Assembly (NCBI GenBank): GCA_947259645.1 | Contig: CAMYND010000040.1 | Coordinates: forward strand, 1-61,707 | DNA from: Thermodesulfovibrionia bacterium | GTDB lineage: Bacteria; Nitrospirota; Thermodesulfovibrionia; UBA6902 | DNA length: 61,707 nt | Reading direction: 5' to 3' | Part shown: in pieces, positions 54,648 through 61,707 of the stretch | Numbering within the stretch: position 1 is the first letter of the stretch | How the letters are laid out: each line of letters begins with the position of its first letter | Translations under genes and position numbers: made by a program | Notes under the pieces: model-generated | Database searches by the model: none | What the model saw: only the letters and a program-made list of their open reading frames with translations | What the model was told of the DNA's origin: nothing

Positions 54648-55588
54648 GACATCAGTTCTTTTTTGCCTTTATATTTCTTCCACCTGTTATGCATCCACAG
54701 GTACTGATCAGGATATTTCCTGATAATTGATTCCATTTCACGGGTTATCTCTCTTGTTATCCGGAAAAGCTCCTCTTTTTCACTGGTATATTCACCCGGC
54801 CAGATCGGATCGCTCACAAAACCTTCATAGGTATTGTCCTCACGGCGGCAGCAGGCAGTAACAACGATCGGCCGCTGATAATTTACAGCAAGGAGGGCCG
54901 GAACAGGTGTGGTCGTTGCTGGGCGACCGAAAAAATCAACTGAAATGCCTTTCATGGTACTCTGGTCCGGCAGCATCCCAATGGAGGTTCCGTTTTGCAG
55001 GGTTTTCTGGAGCGTGAAGAGGGCATTTTTTTTGGGGATTATGGTCTGGCCTCCGGCAACCCGGTTATCAAATATAAGTTTTTCAAGATATTCATTATCA
55101 AGGGGGCGCGCTACAATCGCGAGGGGAATTCCGACAAATGCGCTCACATGAGGCAGCACTTCCCAGTTTCCTATGTGAGGGGTGACAAAAATACACCCAT
55201 GGGACTGATCATGGATTTCCTTTGCTTTTTGAAAGAGCCTGTCCACACCCGCTGTCTTCTCTCTCAGGCGTTCCATTGTATCCGGCCCTGTAAAGAGAAA
55301 GCGGATTTTAACTATTTCGAGAAAAGTCAGAAAAAAAGACCTGCAGCTCGCCCGGGCAAGCCGTTTGATTTCTTCCTGGCTCATCTCTCCTTTGAACGCA
55401 TGCCGGAGGTTCTCCTGCGCTATATTGCGTCGTTTCCTGCTTGCGAAAAAGAGCAGGTCTCCAAGCAGATTGCTGAGTGAGCGTACTATGTTCTGCGGGA
55501 CTGATCGTGCCGTGAAGACTAACAGGTAGACCGCAGCGTATTCAATACGCTTTATAAATTCATTTTTTTTTCTGCGTTTTTTTTTCAT
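54644..55588 (-). CDS. LpxL/HtrB-like lysophospholipid acyltransferase
   Basis: The 314-residue protein has an N-terminal membrane segment and the HX4(D/E) catalytic motif in FVTPHIGNWEVLPHV. It also has IAIVARPLDNEYLEKLI, a Gly-rich SIGMLPDQSTMKGISVDFFG and WMHNRWKKYKG near the C-terminus, as in lauroyl/myristoyl acyltransferases of lipid A. It may be the late acyltransferase for lipid A, whose earlier genes lie downstream in the same run. Alternatively it attaches the product of the adjacent ketosynthase cluster to a lipid; aryl-polyene clusters contain similar enzymes. Positive charge at the N-terminus (KKKRRKKN) fits membrane association. Confidence 0.86.
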   Translation of the reverse strand: MKKKRRKKNEFIKRIEYAAVYLLVFTARSVPQNIVRSLSNLLGDLLFFASRKRRNIAQENLRHAFKGEMSQEEIKRLARASCRSFFLTFLEIVKIRFLFTGPDTMERLREKTAGVDRLFQKAKEIHDQSHGCIFVTPHIGNWEVLPHVSAFVGIPLAIVARPLDNEYLEKLIFDNRVAGGQTIIPKKNALFTLQKTLQNGTSIGMLPDQSTMKGISVDFFGRPATTTPVPALLAVNYQRPIVVTACCRREDNTYEGFVSDPIWPGEYTSEKEELFRITREITREMESIIRKYPDQYLWMHNRWKKYKGKKELMS

Positions 55589-55719
55589 AAAAATATTATT
55601 TACAGATACCGCGGATTATTCAGGTTGCTATAGTATAGTGTATGCTATGCATATTTTAGGTGCGAATAGTCTGAAGAAACGTATGCCAGAATCAGGAACA
55701 GAAGGGGATAACCAGGATT

Positions 55720-57018
55720 TTATGGGCCTGTTTCCAGTATAACTGATGAAGACTGTCCGCCAATGCCATAACTTATTGACATAAACTGTTGCTTATCGCA
55801 TGGCTGCGCCGAGTTTGAAATTACCATATCTGCAAAATCCTTTTCAGCTGCTTCAAAGTTAAGCGTGGCAGGAACCATTTTTTCCTTTGAAGCCTTTATC
55901 CCCATAATGATCTCTGCCAGATCACTTGCCGCGCCCATGTGCCCGGTATATGGTTTCAGCGCACAGAGAGGGATTGTTTCTTTATTCCCGCATAGATCTT
56001 TGATTGAGCGAAGTTCGGACCGGTCTCCCTTTTTTGTTCCGCTTCCATGAGGGATGATAAATCCGAGCTCATGAATCTCTTTTCCCGCGTTTATCAGGGC
56101 TGAACGTATATTCTTTTTGGTAACTTTATCAGGGACGCTGAGTTTGTCATTCGATGAAAACTCGATAAAATTTTCAACTCCCTTAATTGTTGCCAGGATA
56201 GTTGACCCCCTTTTTTCTGCTGATGCCAATGACTCAAGAACAATGGCTGACCCTCCCTCACCGGGGATAAAGCCGTCCCTGTTTTTGTCAAAGGGTCTGA
56301 AAGAATGCGCCCCTGATCTGCAAGATGAGAGAATCCCGAGGCCTTCGAGCTCAAAGAGGGGTATTTCAGAGATCCAGCTGCCGTAACCAACGGCGAGCGC
56401 AATGTCAGCCTGGTTTAGCCTGATACTCCTGTATGCGAGCTCCAGGGCATTTCCTCCGCAGGGGGAGAGGCTTGCAAGGCTGGTACTGGGGCCCATAAAT
56501 TCCACAAAGGCAGAAAGAAAACTGAACAGGTTGTTATGGAGTGATTCCAGAAGAAAAAATGGATTCACTTTATTAAGGGCAGAACTGTTCAGCTTTTTGC
56601 TGTCTATGGTTTCCCAGTTCTGGTCGCTGCTGTCTTTAATGGCGGGATACATGAACTCTGATCCGACCTTGGTAAAATCTCCTGATGCCACGTACAACGC
56701 TCTGCGGCCCGGAGGAATCTCAGAAAGGGATTCAACATGACCCGATATAGCCTCGCAGGTAGCGGAAAATCCGAGAGTAGAGCCCCGGTTCAGAAACTTC
56801 ATCTGCCCTCTCTGACGGGGAGAAATATCCTGAGGCAGATCATAGTTCTGCACTTTACCGATATACTGCATGAACAACGGCCTGTCATCACCGGGGTTGT
56901 GAATGATGCCGGAATTCATTGCTCCAACATTCATCCAGTTTTCTTCCACATTTTTTCCGATCGGACTTACAAGGCCTGCTCCGGTGATAACAACTTCTCT
57001 TTCTGACATAGGTCTCAT
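55720..57018 (-). CDS. beta-ketoacyl-ACP synthase (FabF-like, specialised)
   Basis: The 432-residue thiolase-fold enzyme keeps the catalytic set: Cys in LASLSPCGGNALELAYR, His in FIIPHGSGTKKGDRSEL and His in LKPYTGHMGAASDL. It starts VVITGAGLVSPIGKNVEENW. The context around the Cys and the first His differs clearly from housekeeping FabF, so it is a diverged elongating synthase of a secondary lipid pathway. Its ATG overlaps the dehydratase stop region by 4 bp, so the two are coupled. Confidence 0.88.
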   Translation of the reverse strand: MRPMSEREVVITGAGLVSPIGKNVEENWMNVGAMNSGIIHNPGDDRPLFMQYIGKVQNYDLPQDISPRQRGQMKFLNRGSTLGFSATCEAISGHVESLSEIPPGRRALYVASGDFTKVGSEFMYPAIKDSSDQNWETIDSKKLNSSALNKVNPFFLLESLHNNLFSFLSAFVEFMGPSTSLASLSPCGGNALELAYRSIRLNQADIALAVGYGSWISEIPLFELEGLGILSSCRSGAHSFRPFDKNRDGFIPGEGGSAIVLESLASAEKRGSTILATIKGVENFIEFSSNDKLSVPDKVTKKNIRSALINAGKEIHELGFIIPHGSGTKKGDRSELRSIKDLCGNKETIPLCALKPYTGHMGAASDLAEIIMGIKASKEKMVPATLNFEAAEKDFADMVISNSAQPCDKQQFMSISYGIGGQSSSVILETGP

Positions 57019-57470
57019 CGCATTTTCAGGTTTCTGGTGAGAACCTGAAAAAACTTCTTCTGCTCCTCTGTATCTTCAATTTCATCAAGCCTGACAATGC
57101 GGCCTTCATATTCTGTTATGATTTTCTTTTTACCCTTTACATGACCGGTTCCCCGGTATACCCTGGTGTCAGGATTATCTTCGGAAAGGAATTCAACCTC
57201 CAGGTCCACCTGGTCTCCGGGGAAAGCAAACCCGTAAAAACTTGACTTCCTCACCCTGCTGATCAGAAACCAGTTATTAAAGTCTGACGAAACCGCCTCG
57301 AGCCAGCCTGTGAGCTGTGTTAATGCCTCAAGAAGCATAACTCCCGGCATGATCGGGTTTTTGGGGAAATGAAACTCAAGAAAGTCCTCACTCATAGCAA
57401 CATTTTTGACAGCCTTCATTCTCTTCCCTGTTTCGTAATCTGTAATATGGTCGACGAGGAGATAACGCAT
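57015..57470 (-). CDS. FabZ-like 3-hydroxyacyl-ACP dehydratase
   Basis: The 151-residue hotdog protein has the FabZ core FHFPKNPIMPGVMLLEALTQ, with the catalytic His in HFP and the acidic residue in the following helix. It also has a family-like start MRYLLVDHITDYETGKRM. Extra C-terminal residues (about 120-151) are charged. It removes water from 3-hydroxyacyl-ACP made by the adjacent ketoreductase. It overlaps the following ketosynthase by 4 bp. Confidence 0.88.
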   Translation of the reverse strand: MRYLLVDHITDYETGKRMKAVKNVAMSEDFLEFHFPKNPIMPGVMLLEALTQLTGWLEAVSSDFNNWFLISRVRKSSFYGFAFPGDQVDLEVEFLSEDNPDTRVYRGTGHVKGKKKIITEYEGRIVRLDEIEDTEEQKKFFQVLTRNLKMR

Positions 57471-57544
57471 TAGACGTACTGAAACCTTTCTCTGATTTTA
57501 TGCAACTGATATGTCACATCAAAAAACTATCTTGTAATTTAAGA

Positions 57545-57949
57545 TCAACTATTATACACATCCTGGCCTGCAAGTATCACTGTTGCTACCGCGTAACTAT
57601 CAGAATGTGAAATAGAAACTGTGAACTGGATGATATTTCTTTTATTCGATATTTTTTCAGGCCAGCCGCTGAATGACAACAAAGGTTTTCCGGACTTTCC
57701 CTGAATTACCTCGATTTCCCGGAAGGTGTTGTCAATTCCTGCTCCTGACATGCCTATACCAAGGGCCTTCAGGCTTGCTTCCTTTGCTGCAAAACGCCCC
57801 GCGAAATGGATCTGCGGGTTTTTCTTTGTTTCGCAGTATGTTCGCTCTTTCTCTGAAAAAATATCATTCACGAACCGTTCATTTTTTAGAAAGGTCTTGT
57901 TGAATCGGGAAATCTCGACAATGTCTACACCCTGATAAATCCGCATCAT
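57545..57949 (-). CDS. acpS: holo-ACP synthase (AcpS-type phosphopantetheinyl transferase)
   Basis: The 134-residue protein matches AcpS: GVDIVEISRFNKTF with the metal-binding Asp, FAGRFAAKEASLKALG with the Glu, and FTVSISHSDSYAVATVIL. It attaches 4'-phosphopantetheine from CoA to acyl carrier proteins. It overlaps the ketoreductase gene by 4 bp. It may be the housekeeping enzyme or dedicated to this cluster; no carrier protein gene is seen within the visible part of the cluster. Confidence 0.93.
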   Translation of the reverse strand: MMRIYQGVDIVEISRFNKTFLKNERFVNDIFSEKERTYCETKKNPQIHFAGRFAAKEASLKALGIGMSGAGIDNTFREIEVIQGKSGKPLLSFSGWPEKISNKRNIIQFTVSISHSDSYAVATVILAGQDVYNS

Positions 57950-58698
57950 GAGATACTCATCCCTCCGTCAACTGATATGGCCTGTCCCGTGATGTAGTCT
58001 GCCTGGTCTGATGCAAGAAAGACTATCAGCTGCGCTATGTCACGGGGCTCTCCGAACCGCTCCGCCGGAATTCTCTCAAGGATTTTATCGCCGGCTCTTT
58101 TTCTGACACGGGTACTCATATCCGTTACGATCATTCCGGGAAGAACAGCGTTTGCCTGAATACCTTTCGGGGCCAGCTCAACAGCGCAGGCCTTGGTAAA
58201 TGACATGATACCGCCCTTGGCCGACGCGTAGTTCGTCTGACCGCGGCCCCCTCGTATGGCACCAACGGATGATACATTGATAATTTTCCCTGAACGGCCT
58301 GCCATCATCATTTCCGATGCCTGCTGCGTACAGAGAAAGGCCCCTTTCAACGTAGTGTCAATGACCCTGTCCCATTCAGAAAGTTTCATGGACATAAGGA
58401 GATTGTCTTTAATGATGCCCGCGTTATTCACAAGAATATCCAGTCTTTTGTATTTATCACGGATAAAATCAAAGAGGGACTTCACGTCCTCAGGAACCGA
58501 AACATCAGCCTGGAATATCTCCGCCTCTCCACCGTCATTTATTATTTCGTTTTTCACGCCTTCGGCCTTTTCAGCATTTCTCACGTAATTAATCACAACA
58601 GATGCTCCCGCCTTTGCGAGAAGGATACCCGTTTCACGCCCGATGCCCCGTGAAGCGCCTGTTACCAGTGCGACTTTACCGGATAAATCAATATTCAT
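57946..58698 (-). CDS. 3-oxoacyl-ACP reductase (FabG-like, cluster copy)
   Basis: The 250-residue SDR enzyme has ALVTGASRGIGRETGILLA, NNAGIIKDNLLMSMK, catalytic Ser in INVSSVGAIRGG and Tyr-x-x-x-Lys in TNYASAKGGIMSFTKA. It ends GQAISVDGGMSIS. It is clearly distinct from the housekeeping FabG at 21648-22388 and lies between two ketosynthases, so it should reduce 3-oxoacyl intermediates of the specialised pathway. Coupled to acpS by a 4-bp overlap. Confidence 0.93.
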   Translation of the reverse strand: MNIDLSGKVALVTGASRGIGRETGILLAKAGASVVINYVRNAEKAEGVKNEIINDGGEAEIFQADVSVPEDVKSLFDFIRDKYKRLDILVNNAGIIKDNLLMSMKLSEWDRVIDTTLKGAFLCTQQASEMMMAGRSGKIINVSSVGAIRGGRGQTNYASAKGGIMSFTKACAVELAPKGIQANAVLPGMIVTDMSTRVRKRAGDKILERIPAERFGEPRDIAQLIVFLASDQADYITGQAISVDGGMSIS

Positions 58699-58798
58699 GT
58701 GGTCTAACCCCTGTGGTTCTGATAGTTATCAATTATTCAAATTACCATATAGTATGCTAATAAATACTAAATGACAAAGTCTCAACCCTGATCAATAT

Positions 58799-60094
58799 TT
58801 ATCCAGAGGCCTGGGCAGTATATTTTTTTACTACCAGTGACCCGTTTTGTCCGCCAAAACCAAAAGAGTTGGAGATCGCGGCCCTCACCGTTCTGGAAAT
58901 GCTTTTATTGGGAACATAGTCAAGATCGCATTTTGGGTCAGGGTTATTGAGATTAATAGTGGGATGAATTTTATCCCTGTTGACAGCCAGGGTTGTAAAG
59001 ATAAATTCCGGGCCGCCTGATGCTGCAAGCAGATGACCAATGAGGGCCTTGCTTGATGAAATAGAAAGATTCCGCCCATGCTCTTTAAACAGATTTTTAA
59101 TGGCGAGCGTTTCAGCAGCGTCATTTAATTTGGTGCTTGTCCCGTGGGCGTTGATGTAGTCTATGTTGTCCGGTTCCATGCGGGCGTCTTTGAGCGCCCT
59201 GAACATCGAGCTTTCTGCCCCCACTCCCTTTGGATGAGGCGCTGTTACTTTGTAGGAATCCATTGACGATCCATAACCAGCAACTTCAGCATAAATTCGT
59301 GCGCCCCTCCTGCGGGCATGTGACTCCTCCTCCAGGATAACTACTCCGGCTCCTTCGCCCATCACGAGCCCTGATCTTTTTCTATCAAAGGGCCTGCATA
59401 CTTCAGAGGGATTATTTCCTGATACGGCAGCTGCACTGAGAAGTACGAAAAAGACGAGGCCAACAGGGTTTATCATCGAATCAGCCCCGCCAGCGACGAT
59501 GATGTCCGCATCATTGCGGCAGATTGTGCGGTATCCTGTTCCTATTGCCTGCGATGCCGAGGCGCAGGCTGTTGTTATTGTGGCATTGTAACCATTCAGA
59601 CCGAACTTCCTGGCGATCAGGGCAGCTGGCCTGTTTGCATTATTTCTCATGAGTGATTCTTGGTGGACATCAGCAATCTCTCTTCCAAACCTCTCGAGGT
59701 CAAAATCATTTTCTTTGCCGCACCACCTCTGGATGTCCTCAAGTCTGTTTATTCCCAGTCCTGCAGCAAGAACAACGCCGAAACGATTCCGGTTGCCATC
59801 ATACTGCATCAGAGAGGCATTTTCCAGGGCTTTCCCTGCTGACCACAGGGCATACAGTGTTCTGTTTTCACCTTCACGCGCAGCATCTTCGCCCAACTCA
59901 TTCTCTATCCTGCCCATGTCAGTGCTGCTGACACTGCCCACTGCCTGTACCGGTGATTTCTCAGCATCTGGAAGGGAAAGTTTTTTAATGCCTGATATAC
60001 CGGCAAGGGCTTTCTGCCAGTTTTCTTCAACATCGGTGCCGAGGCATGTTGCCATCCCAAGGCCCGTGATTACTACTCTTCGTTTATTGTTCAT
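58799..60094 (-). CDS. beta-ketoacyl-ACP synthase (FabF-like)
   Basis: I place the start at 60094 (MNNKRRVVITGLGMATCLG); an upstream in-frame ATG reads through the preceding gene. The 431-residue enzyme has an intact triad: Cys in ITTACASASQAIGTG, His in INAHGTSTKLNDA and His in SKALIGHLLAASGG. It looks like the main condensing enzyme of the cluster. Its start overlaps the broken dehydratase by 11 bp. The partner KAS with a lost Cys is encoded just upstream, recalling KS/chain-length-factor pairs. Confidence 0.93.
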   Translation of the reverse strand: MNNKRRVVITGLGMATCLGTDVEENWQKALAGISGIKKLSLPDAEKSPVQAVGSVSSTDMGRIENELGEDAAREGENRTLYALWSAGKALENASLMQYDGNRNRFGVVLAAGLGINRLEDIQRWCGKENDFDLERFGREIADVHQESLMRNNANRPAALIARKFGLNGYNATITTACASASQAIGTGYRTICRNDADIIVAGGADSMINPVGLVFFVLLSAAAVSGNNPSEVCRPFDRKRSGLVMGEGAGVVILEEESHARRRGARIYAEVAGYGSSMDSYKVTAPHPKGVGAESSMFRALKDARMEPDNIDYINAHGTSTKLNDAAETLAIKNLFKEHGRNLSISSSKALIGHLLAASGGPEFIFTTLAVNRDKIHPTINLNNPDPKCDLDYVPNKSISRTVRAAISNSFGFGGQNGSLVVKKYTAQASG

Positions 60095-60495
60095 TGTTGC
60101 TGACCCTGATTCCGCTGTAGTAATAAAACAGGTCCTGAAGGTCATCAGAGTTGACCTTGTGCACATGACTGTAGATGATGCGGTCCATAGAAGCGATTTT
60201 CTCTCCGTCAGCTGTTATCCAGGCCTTACCAAGAGAATCACGCCGGGATGTTGAGATAATTTCACCATGAATTTCCCCGGTGAAGCCAGGTCTGAGGTCT
60301 GGTGAAACATGGGCATTCTCCACCAAAGACATCACCGCTGAGAGGTTGAAGTCATGTATAGATAACTCCCGGAACAACTGCCTGCTTCCTGAAATGGTGC
60401 CGGAAAAACTCTTCAGAGAGGGTAAACGTCTTGACACCAATTATGGATCTGCCTTTTTCAATAGTGTTGACTCTGTCGTAATAGAGAAATCTCAT
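60084..60495 (-). pseudogene. hotdog-fold 3-hydroxyacyl-ACP dehydratase, disrupted
   Basis: From the ATG at 60495 the frame begins like the neighbouring dehydratase (MRFLYYDRVNTIEKG, then FTLSEEFFRHHFRKQAVVPGV) and stops at 60352. The rest of the fold appears in another frame (HDFNLSAVMSLVENA, RPGFTGEIHGEIISTSRRDS, GKAWITADGEKIASM), ending at 60084. Comparison with 57015-57470 shows that about 12 residues of the central helix (after PGV) are missing, with a change of frame. The helix carries the catalytic acidic residue, so the enzyme is probably inactive if the sequence is right. The HF motif reads HFRK where active members have HFPx. The gene lies between two ketosynthases. Confidence 0.75.
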
Positions 60496-60569
60496 AATTC
60501 TTAACCGTCTGATTCCAGATGATGACACGAAAATGGCAGGTGTTGATATTCTATGTATACCATATAATA

Positions 60570-61707
60570 TTATTTCGTCTGCCTGTCCAGTCTATTAATT
60601 ATCAACGAAGATGACTGACCTTCATAGCTTTGAGCATTAATCAGAATCCGGGTTGGGTTTATTTCCCGATTCAATTCTGTTACTACATTAAATTTGACAC
60701 TGTCATCAACCGGCATTGAAGCGGAGACCGGTGGAATTATACCATGATTAAGCATCTGGGTTCCCAGAATTACATCCGCGGAAGAAGCGCCCGAGAGCAT
60801 GTGGCCCAGTGATGCCTTTGAGGAAAATACATGTAAATCAGAGACGCATTTCGCAAACGTTTGATGGATCGCCTCAATTTCATTGTTATCGCCTTCCGGA
60901 GTACCGTCGCCGTGGGCAATGATCAGATTGATATCAGAAGGGTTCAGCTTTGCCTTCTCCAGAGCTTGCTCCATGGACTCTGAAACAGCTTTTGATGTTG
61001 CACAATTGGAGCCCTCCTCTGATTCAAATGATGAACCGTAACCGCTGATTTCAGCGACATAGTCAACCTGTCTCTTTTCAGCTGCTGAACGGAGCTCCAC
61101 AGTGACAACTCCGCTGCCCTCACCGAGAAAGGTGCCCTCTCTGTCCCTGCCAAAAGGACTGCACAGATCATTGTTGATATTTAAAATCCCGAAAAGGGAG
61201 GCCCTCGCCAGACTGAAGGGAGAGACCTTTTCGCTTACGCCGCCGGCCAGCACAACTTTTGCTTTGCCCTCACGCACCGTGTTGTATGCTTCAATGATTG
61301 ATTGTAATGCCGAATCAGAGTGGGGCGCGAAGGTAGCGTTCTCCCCCTTGATGCCGAGATCAATAGCGACCTGGCAAAAGCTGATATTGTTGAGCATTGA
61401 AAGGGGCCAGAGAGGGTGAATATCCTGATACGCACCGGAAAAAAAACTGTCATAATCAACCCCCTTATCAGTTAAAGATTTAATAACAGCGGGGAGCAGA
61501 TCTTCCGTGTTGTAATCGACCATTCCCATGGCAGCGAAATACCCGATTTCTTCAGGTTCCACAGGAGATGTGTCAAGAGATGATTGCCTGAACGCATCGC
61601 GGGTCGCCTTGAGGAGCATAAATGCATGTTTGTCCATTATGCGCGAATCACGCGGATGTACGCCCAGTTCTTCAGGTCCGAGCCCCTGAACCTGGGCGGC
61701 AGATTTA
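60570..61707 (-). CDS. ketosynthase-like protein lacking the active Cys (chain-length-factor-like), partial
   Basis: The frame is open to the right edge; the ATG at 61637 is internal to it, and upstream codons (GLGPEELGVHPRDSRIMDKH) look like ordinary ketosynthase sequence, so the N-terminus lies outside. At the active site it reads FAPHSDSALQSIIEAY, with Ser aligned where FabF has Cys. The two His motifs are kept (IIAHGDGTPEGDNNE and SKASLGHMLSGASS). Ketosynthase homologs without the Cys act as chain-length factors or decarboxylases paired with an active partner, and one is encoded two genes downstream. Spacing and strand agree with one operon. Confidence 0.85.
   Translation of the reverse strand, partial: KSAAQVQGLGPEELGVHPRDSRIMDKHAFMLLKATRDAFRQSSLDTSPVEPEEIGYFAAMGMVDYNTEDLLPAVIKSLTDKGVDYDSFFSGAYQDIHPLWPLSMLNNISFCQVAIDLGIKGENATFAPHSDSALQSIIEAYNTVREGKAKVVLAGGVSEKVSPFSLARASLFGILNINNDLCSPFGRDREGTFLGEGSGVVTVELRSAAEKRQVDYVAEISGYGSSFESEEGSNCATSKAVSESMEQALEKAKLNPSDINLIIAHGDGTPEGDNNEIEAIHQTFAKCVSDLHVFSSKASLGHMLSGASSADVILGTQMLNHGIIPPVSASMPVDDSVKFNVVTELNREINPTRILINAQSYEGQSSSLIINRLDRQTK

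Noticed and set aside
60084-60440. Independent 118-residue gene starting at TTG 60440
   Set aside because: A stop directly precedes the TTG, and the first 25 residues are out-of-frame reading of the dehydratase start; it is the second half of the broken gene.

Overview
The window reads as a chromosomal contig of a Gram-negative, probably anaerobic bacterium. It carries lipid A genes (lpxB, waaA, lpxK), a Wza/Wzc-type exopolysaccharide export pair, a periplasmic nitrate reductase operon (napAGHBD, no napC), an HD-GYP c-di-GMP protein and two genes that appear to use UGA as selenocysteine. That combination would suit Desulfobacterota, Nitrospirota or a similar phylum. I cannot place it more precisely, and no rRNA, tRNA or CRISPR was seen.

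Layout. 0-4.5 kb (minus): the tail of a polysaccharide locus (Wza-like exporter, Wzc-like tyrosine autokinase, a membrane J-domain protein, a cut Gfo/Idh/MocA oxidoreductase). 5.4-8.4 kb (plus): a NamZ-type muramidase followed by a MurU-AmgK fusion, which together look like a MurNAc salvage pair, although the MurU N-terminus is missing. 8.5-10.8 kb: a receiver/kinase hybrid with no H-box histidine and a UDP-glucuronate decarboxylase. 11-17.4 kb (minus): a very large secreted alkaline phosphatase, cut in two by an exact 59-bp tandem duplication, plus a small anchored partner. 17.7-22.4 kb (minus): fabG-acpP-fabF-rnc-purM-purN. 22.6-31 kb: an HD-GYP sensor with a His-rich loop, a candidate selenoprotein of the DUF2892 type, an MlaC-like protein, a putative tRNA-queuosine mannosyltransferase, and an RNase H/GIY-YIG fusion. 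31-36.4 kb (plus): a DEAD-box helicase, a spermidine-synthase-like protein, a frameshifted tandem-CBS gene, an HPP membrane protein and an ABC-F gene with an internal deletion. 36.4-41.8 kb (minus): napAGHBD with palindromic elements between genes. 42.3-46.9 kb: a VKOR-thioredoxin candidate selenoprotein, a zinc phospholipase C-like protein, scpB, DUF116, dodecin and YjbQ. 47-61.7 kb (minus): one tightly packed run joining lpxK-waaA-lpxB to a methyltransferase, two paralogous lipoprotein hydrolases around a condensation-type acyltransferase, an LpxL-like acyltransferase, and a specialised fatty-acid synthase set (three ketosynthases, one without its cysteine; two hotdog dehydratases, one broken; a ketoreductase; a phosphopantetheinyl transferase). 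The last gene runs off the window.

The strongest novel signal is a pair of in-frame TGA codons, at 25217-25219 (minus) and 43063-43065 (plus). Each sits exactly where its family has Cys in a Trp-Cys-Pro motif, each is followed by an open in-frame C-terminus that matches the family, and each has a bacterial-SECIS-like hairpin whose loop begins 17-19 nt after the UGA. Both proteins would be truncated by normal gene calling. A second theme is damage: at least five genes carry small deletions, duplications or frameshifts, which could be genome decay or assembly error.
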